Of a DNA stretch of 10,737 bases, positions 1 to 6,414 are shown piece after piece. The stretch covers positions 1-10,737 of the forward strand of contig CAZBZS010000065.1 in the NCBI GenBank assembly GCA_964496475.1. Direction: 5' to 3'. The stretch is from JASLPR01 sp964496475. GTDB lineage: Bacteria > Chloroflexota > UBA11872 > VXNJ01. Under the pieces are notes generated by a model. It did not search any database. It saw nothing but the letters and a program-made list of their open reading frames with translations, and was not told the origin of the DNA. Position 1 is the stretch's first letter. Each line of letters starts with the position of its first letter. The position numbers were made by a program, and so were the translations under genes.

Positions 1-73
1 GCGAAATCGCCCCTCACGAACTCTTCCCTGTGTACATGGCACCACGATACTTATTTTAGTCTGGTGACCTATC

Positions 74-1237
74 TTAAATGTTGATATCCAGACGTGGATA
101 AGATTTCACTACGTTTGCCCATGTATCTTGATTCCACCTGTTGCTTTCTTCATCGCCTACGAGCGGTTGGTAAATGTAGCTAGTCTCATCCGGGTAACGC
201 TGTTTTCTTGCGTCAATAGCAATACTAATCATCCGTGACCTCTCACGAATGTGTGCTTCGTCATAAGTCGTGGAACTATTATCTCGATGCAAATTGCCGG
301 TGACATTCAAAACTGAACTGAGTGGATGAAATCCGAAGCCAAAAGTGACGCGTCGGTCAGGAGATGTATTCGCAAACGAGCCGTGCACAGTTTGCCGATT
401 ACAGATGACTACATCACCTGGTTCGCACACCAGGGGGATTGCACCTTCTATACGCTCTGTCCCACTTTCCGCTACCAGTTCCTTGATGTCGACCTTGCCA
501 AGCTTATGCGCTCCTGGAACTACCCAAACTCCATTTCCCCCTGTACTTGTGTATAGCTGGACCATGATGTTGAGGCCGTGGCTACCGTCATGTAGCGATG
601 GGCTATCCCAGTGTGTTGTGCCGTCCTGATGCCAGGCAACTGCGCTACCGAGGCCAGGGTCTTTTATGAACGCGCCATCGTTAAACGGGGTAAAATCCGG
701 ACCGTTTACGGCTTCTGCAACTGCTAATAATTCAGGGTGACCATAAAGCCGCAAACATGATTCCATTAGACGAAGCGTTCCACGTATAAAGACAACACTA
801 TGCGCGGGGGCGTCGGCAGCCGGGGTTGGTTCTACAAGCTTTACTTGATGGCGTCCCTGCAGAATGTTAGTGCCACCAAAAGGGTCACTTAAGGGCCTAG
901 CAAAGTCGAATGATGGTCCATCAAGATCTTTACCAATGGCCGGCCTTCCTTGAGCATCAACATCTGAGGAAGGGTCTACTGGCGCCCGGGAAAGCGTCTC
1001 CTCAAAGTCTGCCCTCAGTTCGGCGAGTTCATCAGGCTTGACCACATTCTTGAAAACATAAAACCCAATATCCCAGTAGGTGTTCAGGATATCGTCCCGA
1101 ATGTTGCCCTCAGCGTCGAATCTGATAGGCCCACGATTATTCATGGCCAGAGCTTGGGCTTCGCCATGCTGAATATATTCTTGCATTTGCTGAGCATGTT
1201 CTGCAGCTGAGACTTGTGGACTTACGTTCAAATTCAT
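74..1237 (-). CDS. Phytanoyl-CoA dioxygenase (PhyH) family protein
   Basis: This is a 387-residue member of the PhyH branch of Fe(II)/2-oxoglutarate oxygenases, soluble cytosolic enzymes that hydroxylate small organic substrates. The iron-binding facial triad is visible: H203 and D205 in 'AWHQDGTTHWD' and the distal H285 in 'TVHGSFANTSPDRR'. R295 or R296 in the same stretch is the likely 2-oxoglutarate contact. The 'WVVPGAHKLG' stretch (about 238-247) is typical of the family, and length is normal. The ATG start has a purine-rich GGGAAG about 8 bases upstream. Substrate cannot be inferred; family members act on acyl-CoAs, ectoine, phosphonates, halogenated compounds and others. The gene lies 96 bases downstream of mobA on the same strand, without obvious functional link. 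Its base composition is much less GC-rich than all other genes here, suggesting separate ancestry. The family call is firm; the reaction is unknown. Confidence 0.93.
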   Translation of the reverse strand: MNLNVSPQVSAAEHAQQMQEYIQHGEAQALAMNNRGPIRFDAEGNIRDDILNTYWDIGFYVFKNVVKPDELAELRADFEETLSRAPVDPSSDVDAQGRPAIGKDLDGPSFDFARPLSDPFGGTNILQGRHQVKLVEPTPAADAPAHSVVFIRGTLRLMESCLRLYGHPELLAVAEAVNGPDFTPFNDGAFIKDPGLGSAVAWHQDGTTHWDSPSLHDGSHGLNIMVQLYTSTGGNGVWVVPGAHKLGKVDIKELVAESGTERIEGAIPLVCEPGDVVICNRQTVHGSFANTSPDRRVTFGFGFHPLSSVLNVTGNLHRDNSSTTYDEAHIRERSRMISIAIDARKQRYPDETSYIYQPLVGDEESNRWNQDTWANVVKSYPRLDINI

Positions 1238-1333
1238 CCTCTTCCCTGCGTGTGGCCCCGGATCGAGACAACGGAAATATAGCGGTTGGAAGCGGGAAAT
1301 GCGCAGGGGAAACGTGACGAGGGAGAGTCGGTA

Positions 1334-2077
1334 TCAGGCGGGGGAACGGAGAGCGGCAGCGGCGCGGGCAAATTCCTCGGGGGTGTTGACGTTGCGGGTG
1401 GATCGGCCGGTGGGGTCGATGGCGGCGAATTCAGACGGTGAGAGTTCACGGACGCGGACGTCGGGGAAGAAGGCGATGATGCGCCTGCGTCCGGACTCGA
1501 GAGCGCAGAGGGCGGCCGCGGCGCAGGAGGCGCGGTAGACGGAATGGAGGGTCTGGGCGCGGCCGTCGACAATGGGCAGAGTGACGTCGTACTCGGTGGC
1601 CAGGTCGAGCATGGCGGCGATGGCGTCGGGATCGAGGAAGGGCATGTCGCAGCCGGCGATGAAAACGTAATCGTGGGTGGCGTGGTGAAGGGCGGTGTAG
1701 ACACCGGCGAGGGCGCCGCCGTCAGGAAAGGCGTCGGGATGATGGGCCTGGAGGTCGTCGCCGAGCGGTTGACCGCCAATGTGGAGAACTTCCTGACATA
1801 CGGACCCGAGGGAATTTAGAACGATCTGGCCGACGGTGATCTCGCCGAGATCGGGCACGTCGACGGCCATGAGGGATTTGTCCTGACCCATGCGGCGGCT
1901 CTGGCCGCCGGCGAGCATGGCGCCGGTGGCGGCATGGAGAGGGCTGGAGTCGGATGGGGGGGGCGTTGGTGGCCTCCGGGGCTTGAAGGGGGGGGGGGGG
2001 GAGGTAGTGAGTGTAACTCCGGGGAGAATAGAGCATGAAGATCGAAGGCCGGGAGAATGTAGCAAAGTTGACAGCAA
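1334..2077 (-). CDS. mobA: Molybdenum cofactor guanylyltransferase MobA
   Basis: The product transfers GMP from GTP to molybdopterin (Mo-MPT) to form the guanine dinucleotide cofactor, in the cytoplasm. The nucleotide-binding signature 'LAGGQSRRMGQDKS' starts at residue 55 of this reading, followed by 'GGALAGVYTAL' and 'GCDMPFLDPD', whose Asp coordinates Mg. The C-terminus has 'RNVNTPEEF', typical of MobA. The first 53 residues are Pro-rich, not MobA-like, and cross a run of 14 C. The start is therefore uncertain. TTG at 2077 is in frame but has no clear ribosome site. The in-frame ATG at 1918 would give 194 residues, a normal MobA length, but would cut into the first beta strand ('TGAMLAGG'). 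No ATG, GTG or TTG lies in frame between the C tract and that ATG. A relative such as MocA (cytidylyltransferase) is possible but less likely. Confidence 0.85.
   Translation of the reverse strand: MLSTLLHSPGLRSSCSILPGVTLTTSPPPPFKPRRPPTPPPSDSSPLHAATGAMLAGGQSRRMGQDKSLMAVDVPDLGEITVGQIVLNSLGSVCQEVLHIGGQPLGDDLQAHHPDAFPDGGALAGVYTALHHATHDYVFIAGCDMPFLDPDAIAAMLDLATEYDVTLPIVDGRAQTLHSVYRASCAAAALCALESGRRRIIAFFPDVRVRELSPSEFAAIDPTGRSTRNVNTPEEFARAAAALRSPA
1988..2001. repeat. Homopolymer run of 14 G (14 C on the mobA coding strand)
   Basis: Fourteen uninterrupted G on the plus strand. A second run of eight G lies at 1956-1963. Both fall in the 5' part of the mobA reading frame. Tracts of this length slip during replication in organisms that use them for phase variation, and they are also a common place for sequencing or assembly error. 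With 14 C, the TTG at 2077 is in frame with mobA; with 13 C, the ATG at 2036 would be in frame instead. Confidence 0.95.
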
Positions 2078-2155
2078 AAACCGGAGAAATGCTGCGAATA
2101 TGCCTCAAAGTCCCCGGGCCGCTGACGTTGCTCGGCAGGCCCGAGATCTGGGATA

Positions 2156-3289
2156 ATGCTCCCGAATCACTGGATAAAACGGGAGGCTAGTTGTTGCCGG
2201 GGGCCGTTGGTGTATAAGGGTATAAATCGGCGCAGGCTGCTCGGTGGGGTGGCGGGCGCGTTTGGACTGGCGCAGGCGCCGATGCTGATGGCGTCGGTCG
2301 CGGCCGACGCAGAGGGTCTGCAGCGAATTGAGGAGCTGGCGCCGCTGTCGACGGTGTACGACGACGTGACGGGGCATCACGTGACCGGGAATATTCTTGA
2401 TCACTGGCTGCAGCACGGACGGACCCGTGTGTTCGGGCGGCCGATCAGCGAGCCGCTGACAACGGGCGGGAACGCAATTCAGTTTTTTGAAAACGCGGTG
2501 TTGACGGAAGACCCGGACACCAGGGAGCCGACCGGGGTGAGGGCGCTGGAGCTGGGGCAGATGTGGCTGGACGCGAAGGGAGAGGAGCCGCTGCCGGACG
2601 CGCTGGACACGCGCTCGGCGTTCTGGTTGCATTTCTCGGCCAGAGGGGTGAATCCGAATTTCTGGTCAAAATGGCTGGATGAAGGTGGATCGTTCGGCTG
2701 GGGATATCCGATCACGTGGGGGCAGACGTACGGCGGGCAGCTTACACAGACGTTCAAGCGGGCGCGGTTTGTGATGACGGAGGAGGGGCCGGTGGCGGAA
2801 CCGTTGGGAGGGTGGCTGGCGGGGGTGTGGTCGATCGACACGGGTCCGGTGGAGCGACAGGCAGGGATATTGCCGTACCGGGCGGATCGGTTCGCGCCGG
2901 ATTACGGGCCGGTTGAGGATCGCTGGGTGGATGTCGATCTCAACTCGCTGCTAACGAAATTCTACGCGGGCGATCAACTGGTCTATACGGCGTTGATCGC
3001 GAGCGGGGTTCCGCCGCAGTACACGACGCCCGGAACGTGGGGGATATTCAGACGAATCGTGAATGAGCGCATGCAGGGTGGTTCGGAAGAGAAGGGGGAT
3101 CAGTACGACCTTTCGAATGTGTATTTCACGCAGTACTTCACCCCCACCTGGATCGGGCTGCACTACGCCTATTGGCACGACAATTTCGGGAGCCCGCAGA
3201 GTCACGGTTGTGTGAACATGCGGTTGGATGACTCGCGTTGGGCGTGGCATTTCTGCGACTTGAACACGAGGGTTGTGGTCCACTACTAG
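2156..3289 (+). CDS. Tat-exported L,D-transpeptidase (YkuD domain)
   Basis: The 377-residue product probably forms 3-3 cross-links or attaches protein in the cell wall, outside the membrane. A twin-arginine signal 'INRRRLLGGVAGAFGLAQAP' (23-42) heads the chain. Residues about 72-120 and 160-210 hold two degenerate repeats with 'FGRPISEP' and 'GWGYPITWG', each followed by an aromatic 'QFFENA' or 'QTFKRARF', a pattern I associate with Chloroflexota surface proteins. The C-terminal YkuD domain (about 257-377) ends in 'SPQSHGCVNMRLDDS', with catalytic C352, H350 and upstream H336; the usual 'HGTYWH' here reads 'HYAYWH'. The start is uncertain: ATG 2156 lacks a ribosome site, and GTG 2210 would begin the protein just before the Tat motif. 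The gene is divergent from mobA and convergent with the Fur-family gene, 21 bases away. Function call is firm; the precise wall reaction is inferred. Confidence 0.9.
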   Translation: MLPNHWIKREASCCRGPLVYKGINRRRLLGGVAGAFGLAQAPMLMASVAADAEGLQRIEELAPLSTVYDDVTGHHVTGNILDHWLQHGRTRVFGRPISEPLTTGGNAIQFFENAVLTEDPDTREPTGVRALELGQMWLDAKGEEPLPDALDTRSAFWLHFSARGVNPNFWSKWLDEGGSFGWGYPITWGQTYGGQLTQTFKRARFVMTEEGPVAEPLGGWLAGVWSIDTGPVERQAGILPYRADRFAPDYGPVEDRWVDVDLNSLLTKFYAGDQLVYTALIASGVPPQYTTPGTWGIFRRIVNERMQGGSEEKGDQYDLSNVYFTQYFTPTWIGLHYAYWHDNFGSPQSHGCVNMRLDDSRWAWHFCDLNTRVVVHY

Positions 3290-3310
3290 GGAGTGGGGCG
3301 GGGGTCGGGG

Positions 3311-3799
3311 TCAGGCGCCGGCGGAGGTCGAGGCCGGTGAGCAGTCGCGGCAGGCGCCGAATATTTCCAGGGTGTGCCCGCTGACCTGAAAGCCGGAGGC
3401 GCTGGCGGCGGCGATAAGATCGTCTTCGAGGTCGCAACCGTCGAAAGTCGTGACCGTACCGCAGGACTCGCAGACGAGATGATGTTGATGGCGGGAGCGG
3501 CGGGGGAGATAGCGATGCTGCTCGGGAGCGGGATGGACGGTGTCGACGGCGCCGATCTGGCGGAGGGTGTCGAGGGTGCGGTAGACGGTGCTGCGAGCGA
3601 TTTGGAGGCCGGCGGCATCGAGGGCGGAGAGCAGCTCCTCGCCGGATAGGCCCTCGGGGGCGGAGTCGAGGGCGAGAAGGATTCCGTGGCGGGAGCGGGT
3701 GGAACGGCCGCCGGAGCGCCGCAGGGTGGACTCGGTGGCCAGGACCCAGGGGGAGGGCGCGGCCATGTCTGTTTTGGGGTGTGCTGCCGGGTCAGGCAT
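3311..3799 (-). CDS. zur: Fur-family metal-responsive repressor, probably Zur
   Basis: This is a 162-residue DNA-binding repressor of the Fur superfamily. The N-terminal winged helix includes 'GLSGEELLSAL' and the recognition-helix pattern 'IARSTVYRTLDTLRQIGAV' (68-86). The C-terminal dimerization half has 'RHQHHLVCESCG' with H104, H106, H107 and the first CxxC (C110, C113), and a second CxxC 'GACRDC' (C150, C153); these are the structural zinc cysteines and candidate sensing ligands. Start chosen at ATG 3799; ATG 3766 (151 residues) is an alternative, and the open frame reaching to 4165 is not Fur-like. The gene is divergent from a metal-importer operon, so zinc (Zur) is the likeliest signal. 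Mn (Mur) or peroxide sensing (PerR) cannot be excluded from sequence alone. Fur family is certain, zinc specificity is inference. Confidence 0.88.
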   Translation of the reverse strand: MPDPAAHPKTDMAAPSPWVLATESTLRRSGGRSTRSRHGILLALDSAPEGLSGEELLSALDAAGLQIARSTVYRTLDTLRQIGAVDTVHPAPEQHRYLPRRSRHQHHLVCESCGTVTTFDGCDLEDDLIAAASASGFQVSGHTLEIFGACRDCSPASTSAGA

Positions 3800-3813
3800 C
3801 GTTTGGTTCCAAC

Positions 3814-3858
3814 TGCGACAATGTCCTAATATCGATGCTTGTCGCAACATCGTCGCAA
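3814..3858. promoter_or_regulatory. Candidate operator for the Fur-family repressor between zur and the importer operon
   Basis: TGCGACAA (3814-3821) and TTGTCGCA (3839-3846) form a perfect 8-base inverted repeat with a 17-base spacer. A further copy of GTCGCAA at 3852-3858 repeats the right arm (3841-3847) at an 11-base step, one DNA turn. The cluster lies in the 136-base gap between divergent genes, where a shared operator is expected. On the minus strand TTGCGA (3858-3853) and CGATAT, 18 bases apart, could serve as a weak promoter for the repressor gene. The site does not match the gammaproteobacterial Zur box. Assignment rests on position and symmetry. Confidence 0.5.
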
Positions 3859-3905
3859 TAAAACCGAAATCAAGCAAGGGCGGGGAGGAAATTTTGGAGG
3901 GAGGA

Positions 3906-3932
3906 ATGGGCGAGTTGGCCGGGCGGGTGTAG
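3906..3932 (+). CDS. Possible 8-codon leader peptide upstream of the metal-binding lipoprotein gene
   Basis: A very short frame reads MGELAGRV and ends in TAG three bases before the ATG of the following lipoprotein gene. It has a near-ideal ribosome site, GGAGG at 3896-3900 with 5 bases to its ATG, better than anything in front of the downstream gene. It shares the downstream gene's reading frame, separated by the stop. It could couple translation by re-initiation, or it could be chance, or the TAG could be a sequencing error. No regulatory role is shown. Confidence 0.3.
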   Translation: MGELAGRV

Positions 3933-3935
3933 GAA

Positions 3936-4862
3936 ATGGCCGGAATAGGGGTGCGCTGGGATATGGCGGTGGCGCGGTTGTTAATGACTGCGGTTCTGTC
4001 CTGGATGGTGCTGGGGGCGTGTGGAGTGGGGGCAGGCGACGAGGACGGACGGGTGCCGGTTGTGGCGACGTTCAGCGTGCTGGGAGAGTTGGTAGAGCGA
4101 GTGGGGGGAGAGGAGGTGGAGGTGCGGACGCTGGTGGGTGCGAACGGGGACACCCATGGATTCACGCCCTCGCCGGCCGACCAGATCGCAATCGCGCACG
4201 CGGAGGTGGTGTTTGAAAACGGACTGGGGTTTGAAGTCTGGCTGGACCAGCTGATGGAGTCGTCGGGATCGACGGCGAAGAGGATCGTGCTATCAGAGGG
4301 GATGGAGATTCTGAGTCCGAACGGGAACGCACCCGATCCGCACGTGTGGCTGGACGTGCGAAATATGATTCTGATGGTGGACAGGGTCCGGGAGGCGCTG
4401 AGGGAAGCGTTGCCGGGTCGGGCGGTGGAATTCGACCGGCGAGCGCGGGCGCTGACTCTAGAACTCGAGGAGCTGGATGCGTGGATTTTCGGGCAGATGC
4501 AGACGATCGCGCCGGAGCGACGGAAATTGGTGACAAATCACGACTCGTTTGGCTATTTCGCGCGGAAATACGGGCTGGAAGTGGTGGGGATGGTGATCCC
4601 GTCGGTGACGGACGACATCGTGGCGCCGGTGGCGGGAGAAATAGCGGCGCTGGTGGACCTGATTCGGGAGGAAGGAGCGCCGGCGGTGTTCGCGGAGAAC
4701 GTGTCGAGCTCCCGGCTAGCGGAGCAGGTGGCGCGGGAGGCGGGGGTGCGGCTGGTGGAAGGCTTGTACACGGGAGCGCTGGGGTTGTCGGGCAGCGAGG
4801 GTGAGACATATGACGGGATGATGCGGGCGGACGTGCGGCTGATAATCGGGGCGCTGCAGTGA
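3936..4862 (+). CDS. znuA: Zinc/manganese ABC importer, substrate-binding lipoprotein (ZnuA-like)
   Basis: The 308-residue lipoprotein of the cluster A-I metal-binding family captures metal outside the membrane and delivers it to the permease. A lipoprotein signal ends at 'VLGAC' with C29 as the lipidated residue. Three histidine ligands are visible: H74 in 'GDTHGFTPSPAD', H136 in 'DPHVWLD' and H202 in 'VTNHDSFGYFA'. Histidine at the third position is the ZnuA type; manganese binders such as PsaA have Glu there, so zinc is favoured. The acidic fourth ligand expected in 'LYTDxLG' is Gly280 ('LYTGALG'). The His-rich loop of many ZnuA proteins is absent. ATG 3936 follows a possible leader frame; ATG 3963 is another start that keeps a complete signal peptide. 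The stop overlaps a GTG at 4859 in GTGA, and the ATPase and permease genes follow. Repression by the adjacent Fur-family protein is inferred. Confidence 0.9.
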   Translation: MAGIGVRWDMAVARLLMTAVLSWMVLGACGVGAGDEDGRVPVVATFSVLGELVERVGGEEVEVRTLVGANGDTHGFTPSPADQIAIAHAEVVFENGLGFEVWLDQLMESSGSTAKRIVLSEGMEILSPNGNAPDPHVWLDVRNMILMVDRVREALREALPGRAVEFDRRARALTLELEELDAWIFGQMQTIAPERRKLVTNHDSFGYFARKYGLEVVGMVIPSVTDDIVAPVAGEIAALVDLIREEGAPAVFAENVSSSRLAEQVAREAGVRLVEGLYTGALGLSGSEGETYDGMMRADVRLIIGALQ

Positions 4863-4909
4863 CGGCGGGGCCACGATTTCCGTATTGCGGGAGGGATCAC
4901 GAGGCACCG

Positions 4910-5605
4910 ATGGAAGGCGCACCGGCGCTGGAGGCCCGGAACCTGTGGGCCAGGTATGAAACGTCGCTGCCGCCGGCGCTGGAGGATGTGTCGATTTCGG
5001 TGGCGATGGGGGAAAGGGTGGCGCTGGTGGGGCCCAATGGGGCCGGTAAATCGACCCTGTTGAAGGTGGCGGTCGGGTTGTTACGGGCGTCGCAGGGGAA
5101 GGTGCGGGTGCTGGGTCATGCGCCGGAATGCTGCTATGACCGGGTGGCGTTTCTGCCGCAGAGCACGGACGTGGACTGGCGGTTTCCAATGGACGTTTTC
5201 GGATTTGTTTTGACCGGCAGATACGTTCATCTGGGCTGGCTGAAACGGCCGGGGCAAGAAGATCGAGAGCGCACGACGGAGGCGTTGGAACGGATGGGAC
5301 TGGCCCTATTGACGCAGCGGCAGATCGGCAAGCTCTCGGGAGGGCAGCGGCAGCGCGTGCTGATCGCCAGAGCGCTGGCTCAGGACGCGGGCGTGCATTT
5401 GTTCGACGAGCCGGCGACGGCAGTTGACAGGCAGACGCGGGACGCGCTGGATGGAGTGCTAGGTCAGTTGAAGGCTGAGGGGCGGACAGCCGTCGTGGCG
5501 ACGCACGACCTGGACGGGTTCCAGACCGAATTCGACCGGGCGATCTACCTGGACGAGGGACGGGTGGTGGACGTGCCTACGCACGGTCGGGAGGGGCACG
5601 AGTGA
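4910..5605 (+). CDS. znuC: Zinc/manganese ABC importer, ATP-binding protein (ZnuC-like)
   Basis: The cytoplasmic ATPase of the importer, 231 residues from the chosen start. Motifs in order: Walker A 'GPNGAGKST' (41-49), Q-loop Q84 in 'FLPQSTDVDWRFPMDV', signature 'LSGGQRQRVLIARAL' (from 142), Walker B 'HLFDEPATAVD' (from 163) and the switch histidine H199 in 'ATHDL'. The 'VDWxFPxxV' and 'GRYxHLGW' stretches are characteristic of the Zn/Mn subfamily. ATG 4910 was chosen because GAGG sits 5 bases upstream and homologous sequence begins right after it; GTG 4859, which overlaps the previous stop in GTGA, would add 17 unconserved residues. The final TGA overlaps the permease GTG in a GTGA junction, which suggests translational coupling. 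The motifs needed for ATP hydrolysis are intact. Confidence 0.92.
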   Translation: MEGAPALEARNLWARYETSLPPALEDVSISVAMGERVALVGPNGAGKSTLLKVAVGLLRASQGKVRVLGHAPECCYDRVAFLPQSTDVDWRFPMDVFGFVLTGRYVHLGWLKRPGQEDRERTTEALERMGLALLTQRQIGKLSGGQRQRVLIARALAQDAGVHLFDEPATAVDRQTRDALDGVLGQLKAEGRTAVVATHDLDGFQTEFDRAIYLDEGRVVDVPTHGREGHE

Positions 5606-6414
5606 GGGACTGGTTGCTGGCGCCGTGGAGTTACCAGTTCATGCAAACGGGACTGGCGGGAGCCGTGATGGTGGCGGTGATATGCGGGTCGGTGGGCGTC
5701 TATGTGGTGATAAGAAGGATGGCGTTCGTGAGCGGCGCGCTGGCGCACGCGATTCTGCCGGGTCTGGTGATCGCGCTGATCGTGGGGGTGGACCTGTTCG
5801 CAGGAGCGCTGGTGGCGGGGGTGGTGGCGGCGGTGCTGATCGCCACGGTGTCGCGAGGAGGCGCGATCCGGGAGGATACGGCGATCGGAGTGGTGATGAC
5901 GTCGATGTTCGCGCTGGGGGTGGGGCTGGCGACGGCGGCGGGGGAGTTCCGAGACATCACCGGGCTGTTGTTTGGCGACATCCTGGGGATAGGGGTTGGC
6001 GATCTGGTGGCGCTGGCGATTATTGGGGTGGTCTCGCTCGGAGCGTTGGCGTTATTCGGTAAGGAATTGCGATTGGCGTCGGTCGATCCGGGGCAGGCGG
6101 CGACGGCGGGGCTGAGCGTGGACCGGGTGAGGTTGGGATTTCTGATAGTAGTGGCGCTGGCGGTGATCGCGGGAATTCAGTCGGTGGGGGTGGTGCTTAC
6201 GGGGGCACTGCTGATCGTCCCGGCCGCGACGGCGGTGCTGCTGGCAAGGTCGATCGGGCGGCTGATCGTGATCGCGGTGGGGATCGCGGTGCTGGCATCG
6301 GTGGCGGGACTTTACCTGTCGTTTTACCTGTCGGTGGCGGCGGGGGCGGCGATCGTGCTGACGTGCGCGGTGATCTTCGCGGGGGTGGGAGGGGTGCGCT
6401 GGTTTCTCCGGTAG
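5602..6414 (+). CDS. znuB: Zinc/manganese ABC importer, permease (ABC-3 family, ZnuB-like)
   Basis: A 270-residue integral membrane protein of the ABC-3 family that forms the metal channel as a dimer. It opens with 'LLAPWSYQFMQTGLAGAVM' and has the family hallmark 'VVIRRMAFVSGALAHAILPG' (about 35-54). About eight hydrophobic segments can be counted, ending in 'FAGVGGVRWFLR'. A cytoplasmic loop around 'FGKELRLASVDPGQAATAGL' (about 152-171) is the expected contact with the ATPase. The GTG start overlaps the ATPase stop by four bases. It is the last gene of the operon; a strong stem-loop follows 25 bases downstream. Metal specificity depends on the binding protein and remains inferred. Confidence 0.92.
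   Translation: MRDWLLAPWSYQFMQTGLAGAVMVAVICGSVGVYVVIRRMAFVSGALAHAILPGLVIALIVGVDLFAGALVAGVVAAVLIATVSRGGAIREDTAIGVVMTSMFALGVGLATAAGEFRDITGLLFGDILGIGVGDLVALAIIGVVSLGALALFGKELRLASVDPGQAATAGLSVDRVRLGFLIVVALAVIAGIQSVGVVLTGALLIVPAATAVLLARSIGRLIVIAVGIAVLASVAGLYLSFYLSVAAGAAIVLTCAVIFAGVGGVRWFLR

Noticed and set aside
1238..1333. 96-base gap between mobA and the dioxygenase gene
   Set aside because: Searched for a terminator, attachment site or direct repeats marking insertion of the low-GC gene; none found.
2115..2145. CGGGCC/GGCCCG and CTCGG/CCGAG inverted repeats between mobA and the transpeptidase gene
   Set aside because: Stems of five or six pairs in GC-rich DNA are expected by chance; no functional context.
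2068..2157. Promoter for the L,D-transpeptidase gene
   Set aside because: TTGACA at 2068-2073 has no -10 at 16-19 bases. TTGCTC (2128-2133) with GATAAT (2152-2157) at 18 bases is possible, but the -35 is poor and it would make ATG 2156 unusable. Too weak to list.
3800..4165. N-terminal extension of the Fur-family frame up to 4165
   Set aside because: The extension runs antisense into the lipoprotein gene, is Ser/Thr/Pro-rich and is not Fur-like; the family fold begins near ATG 3799 or 3766.
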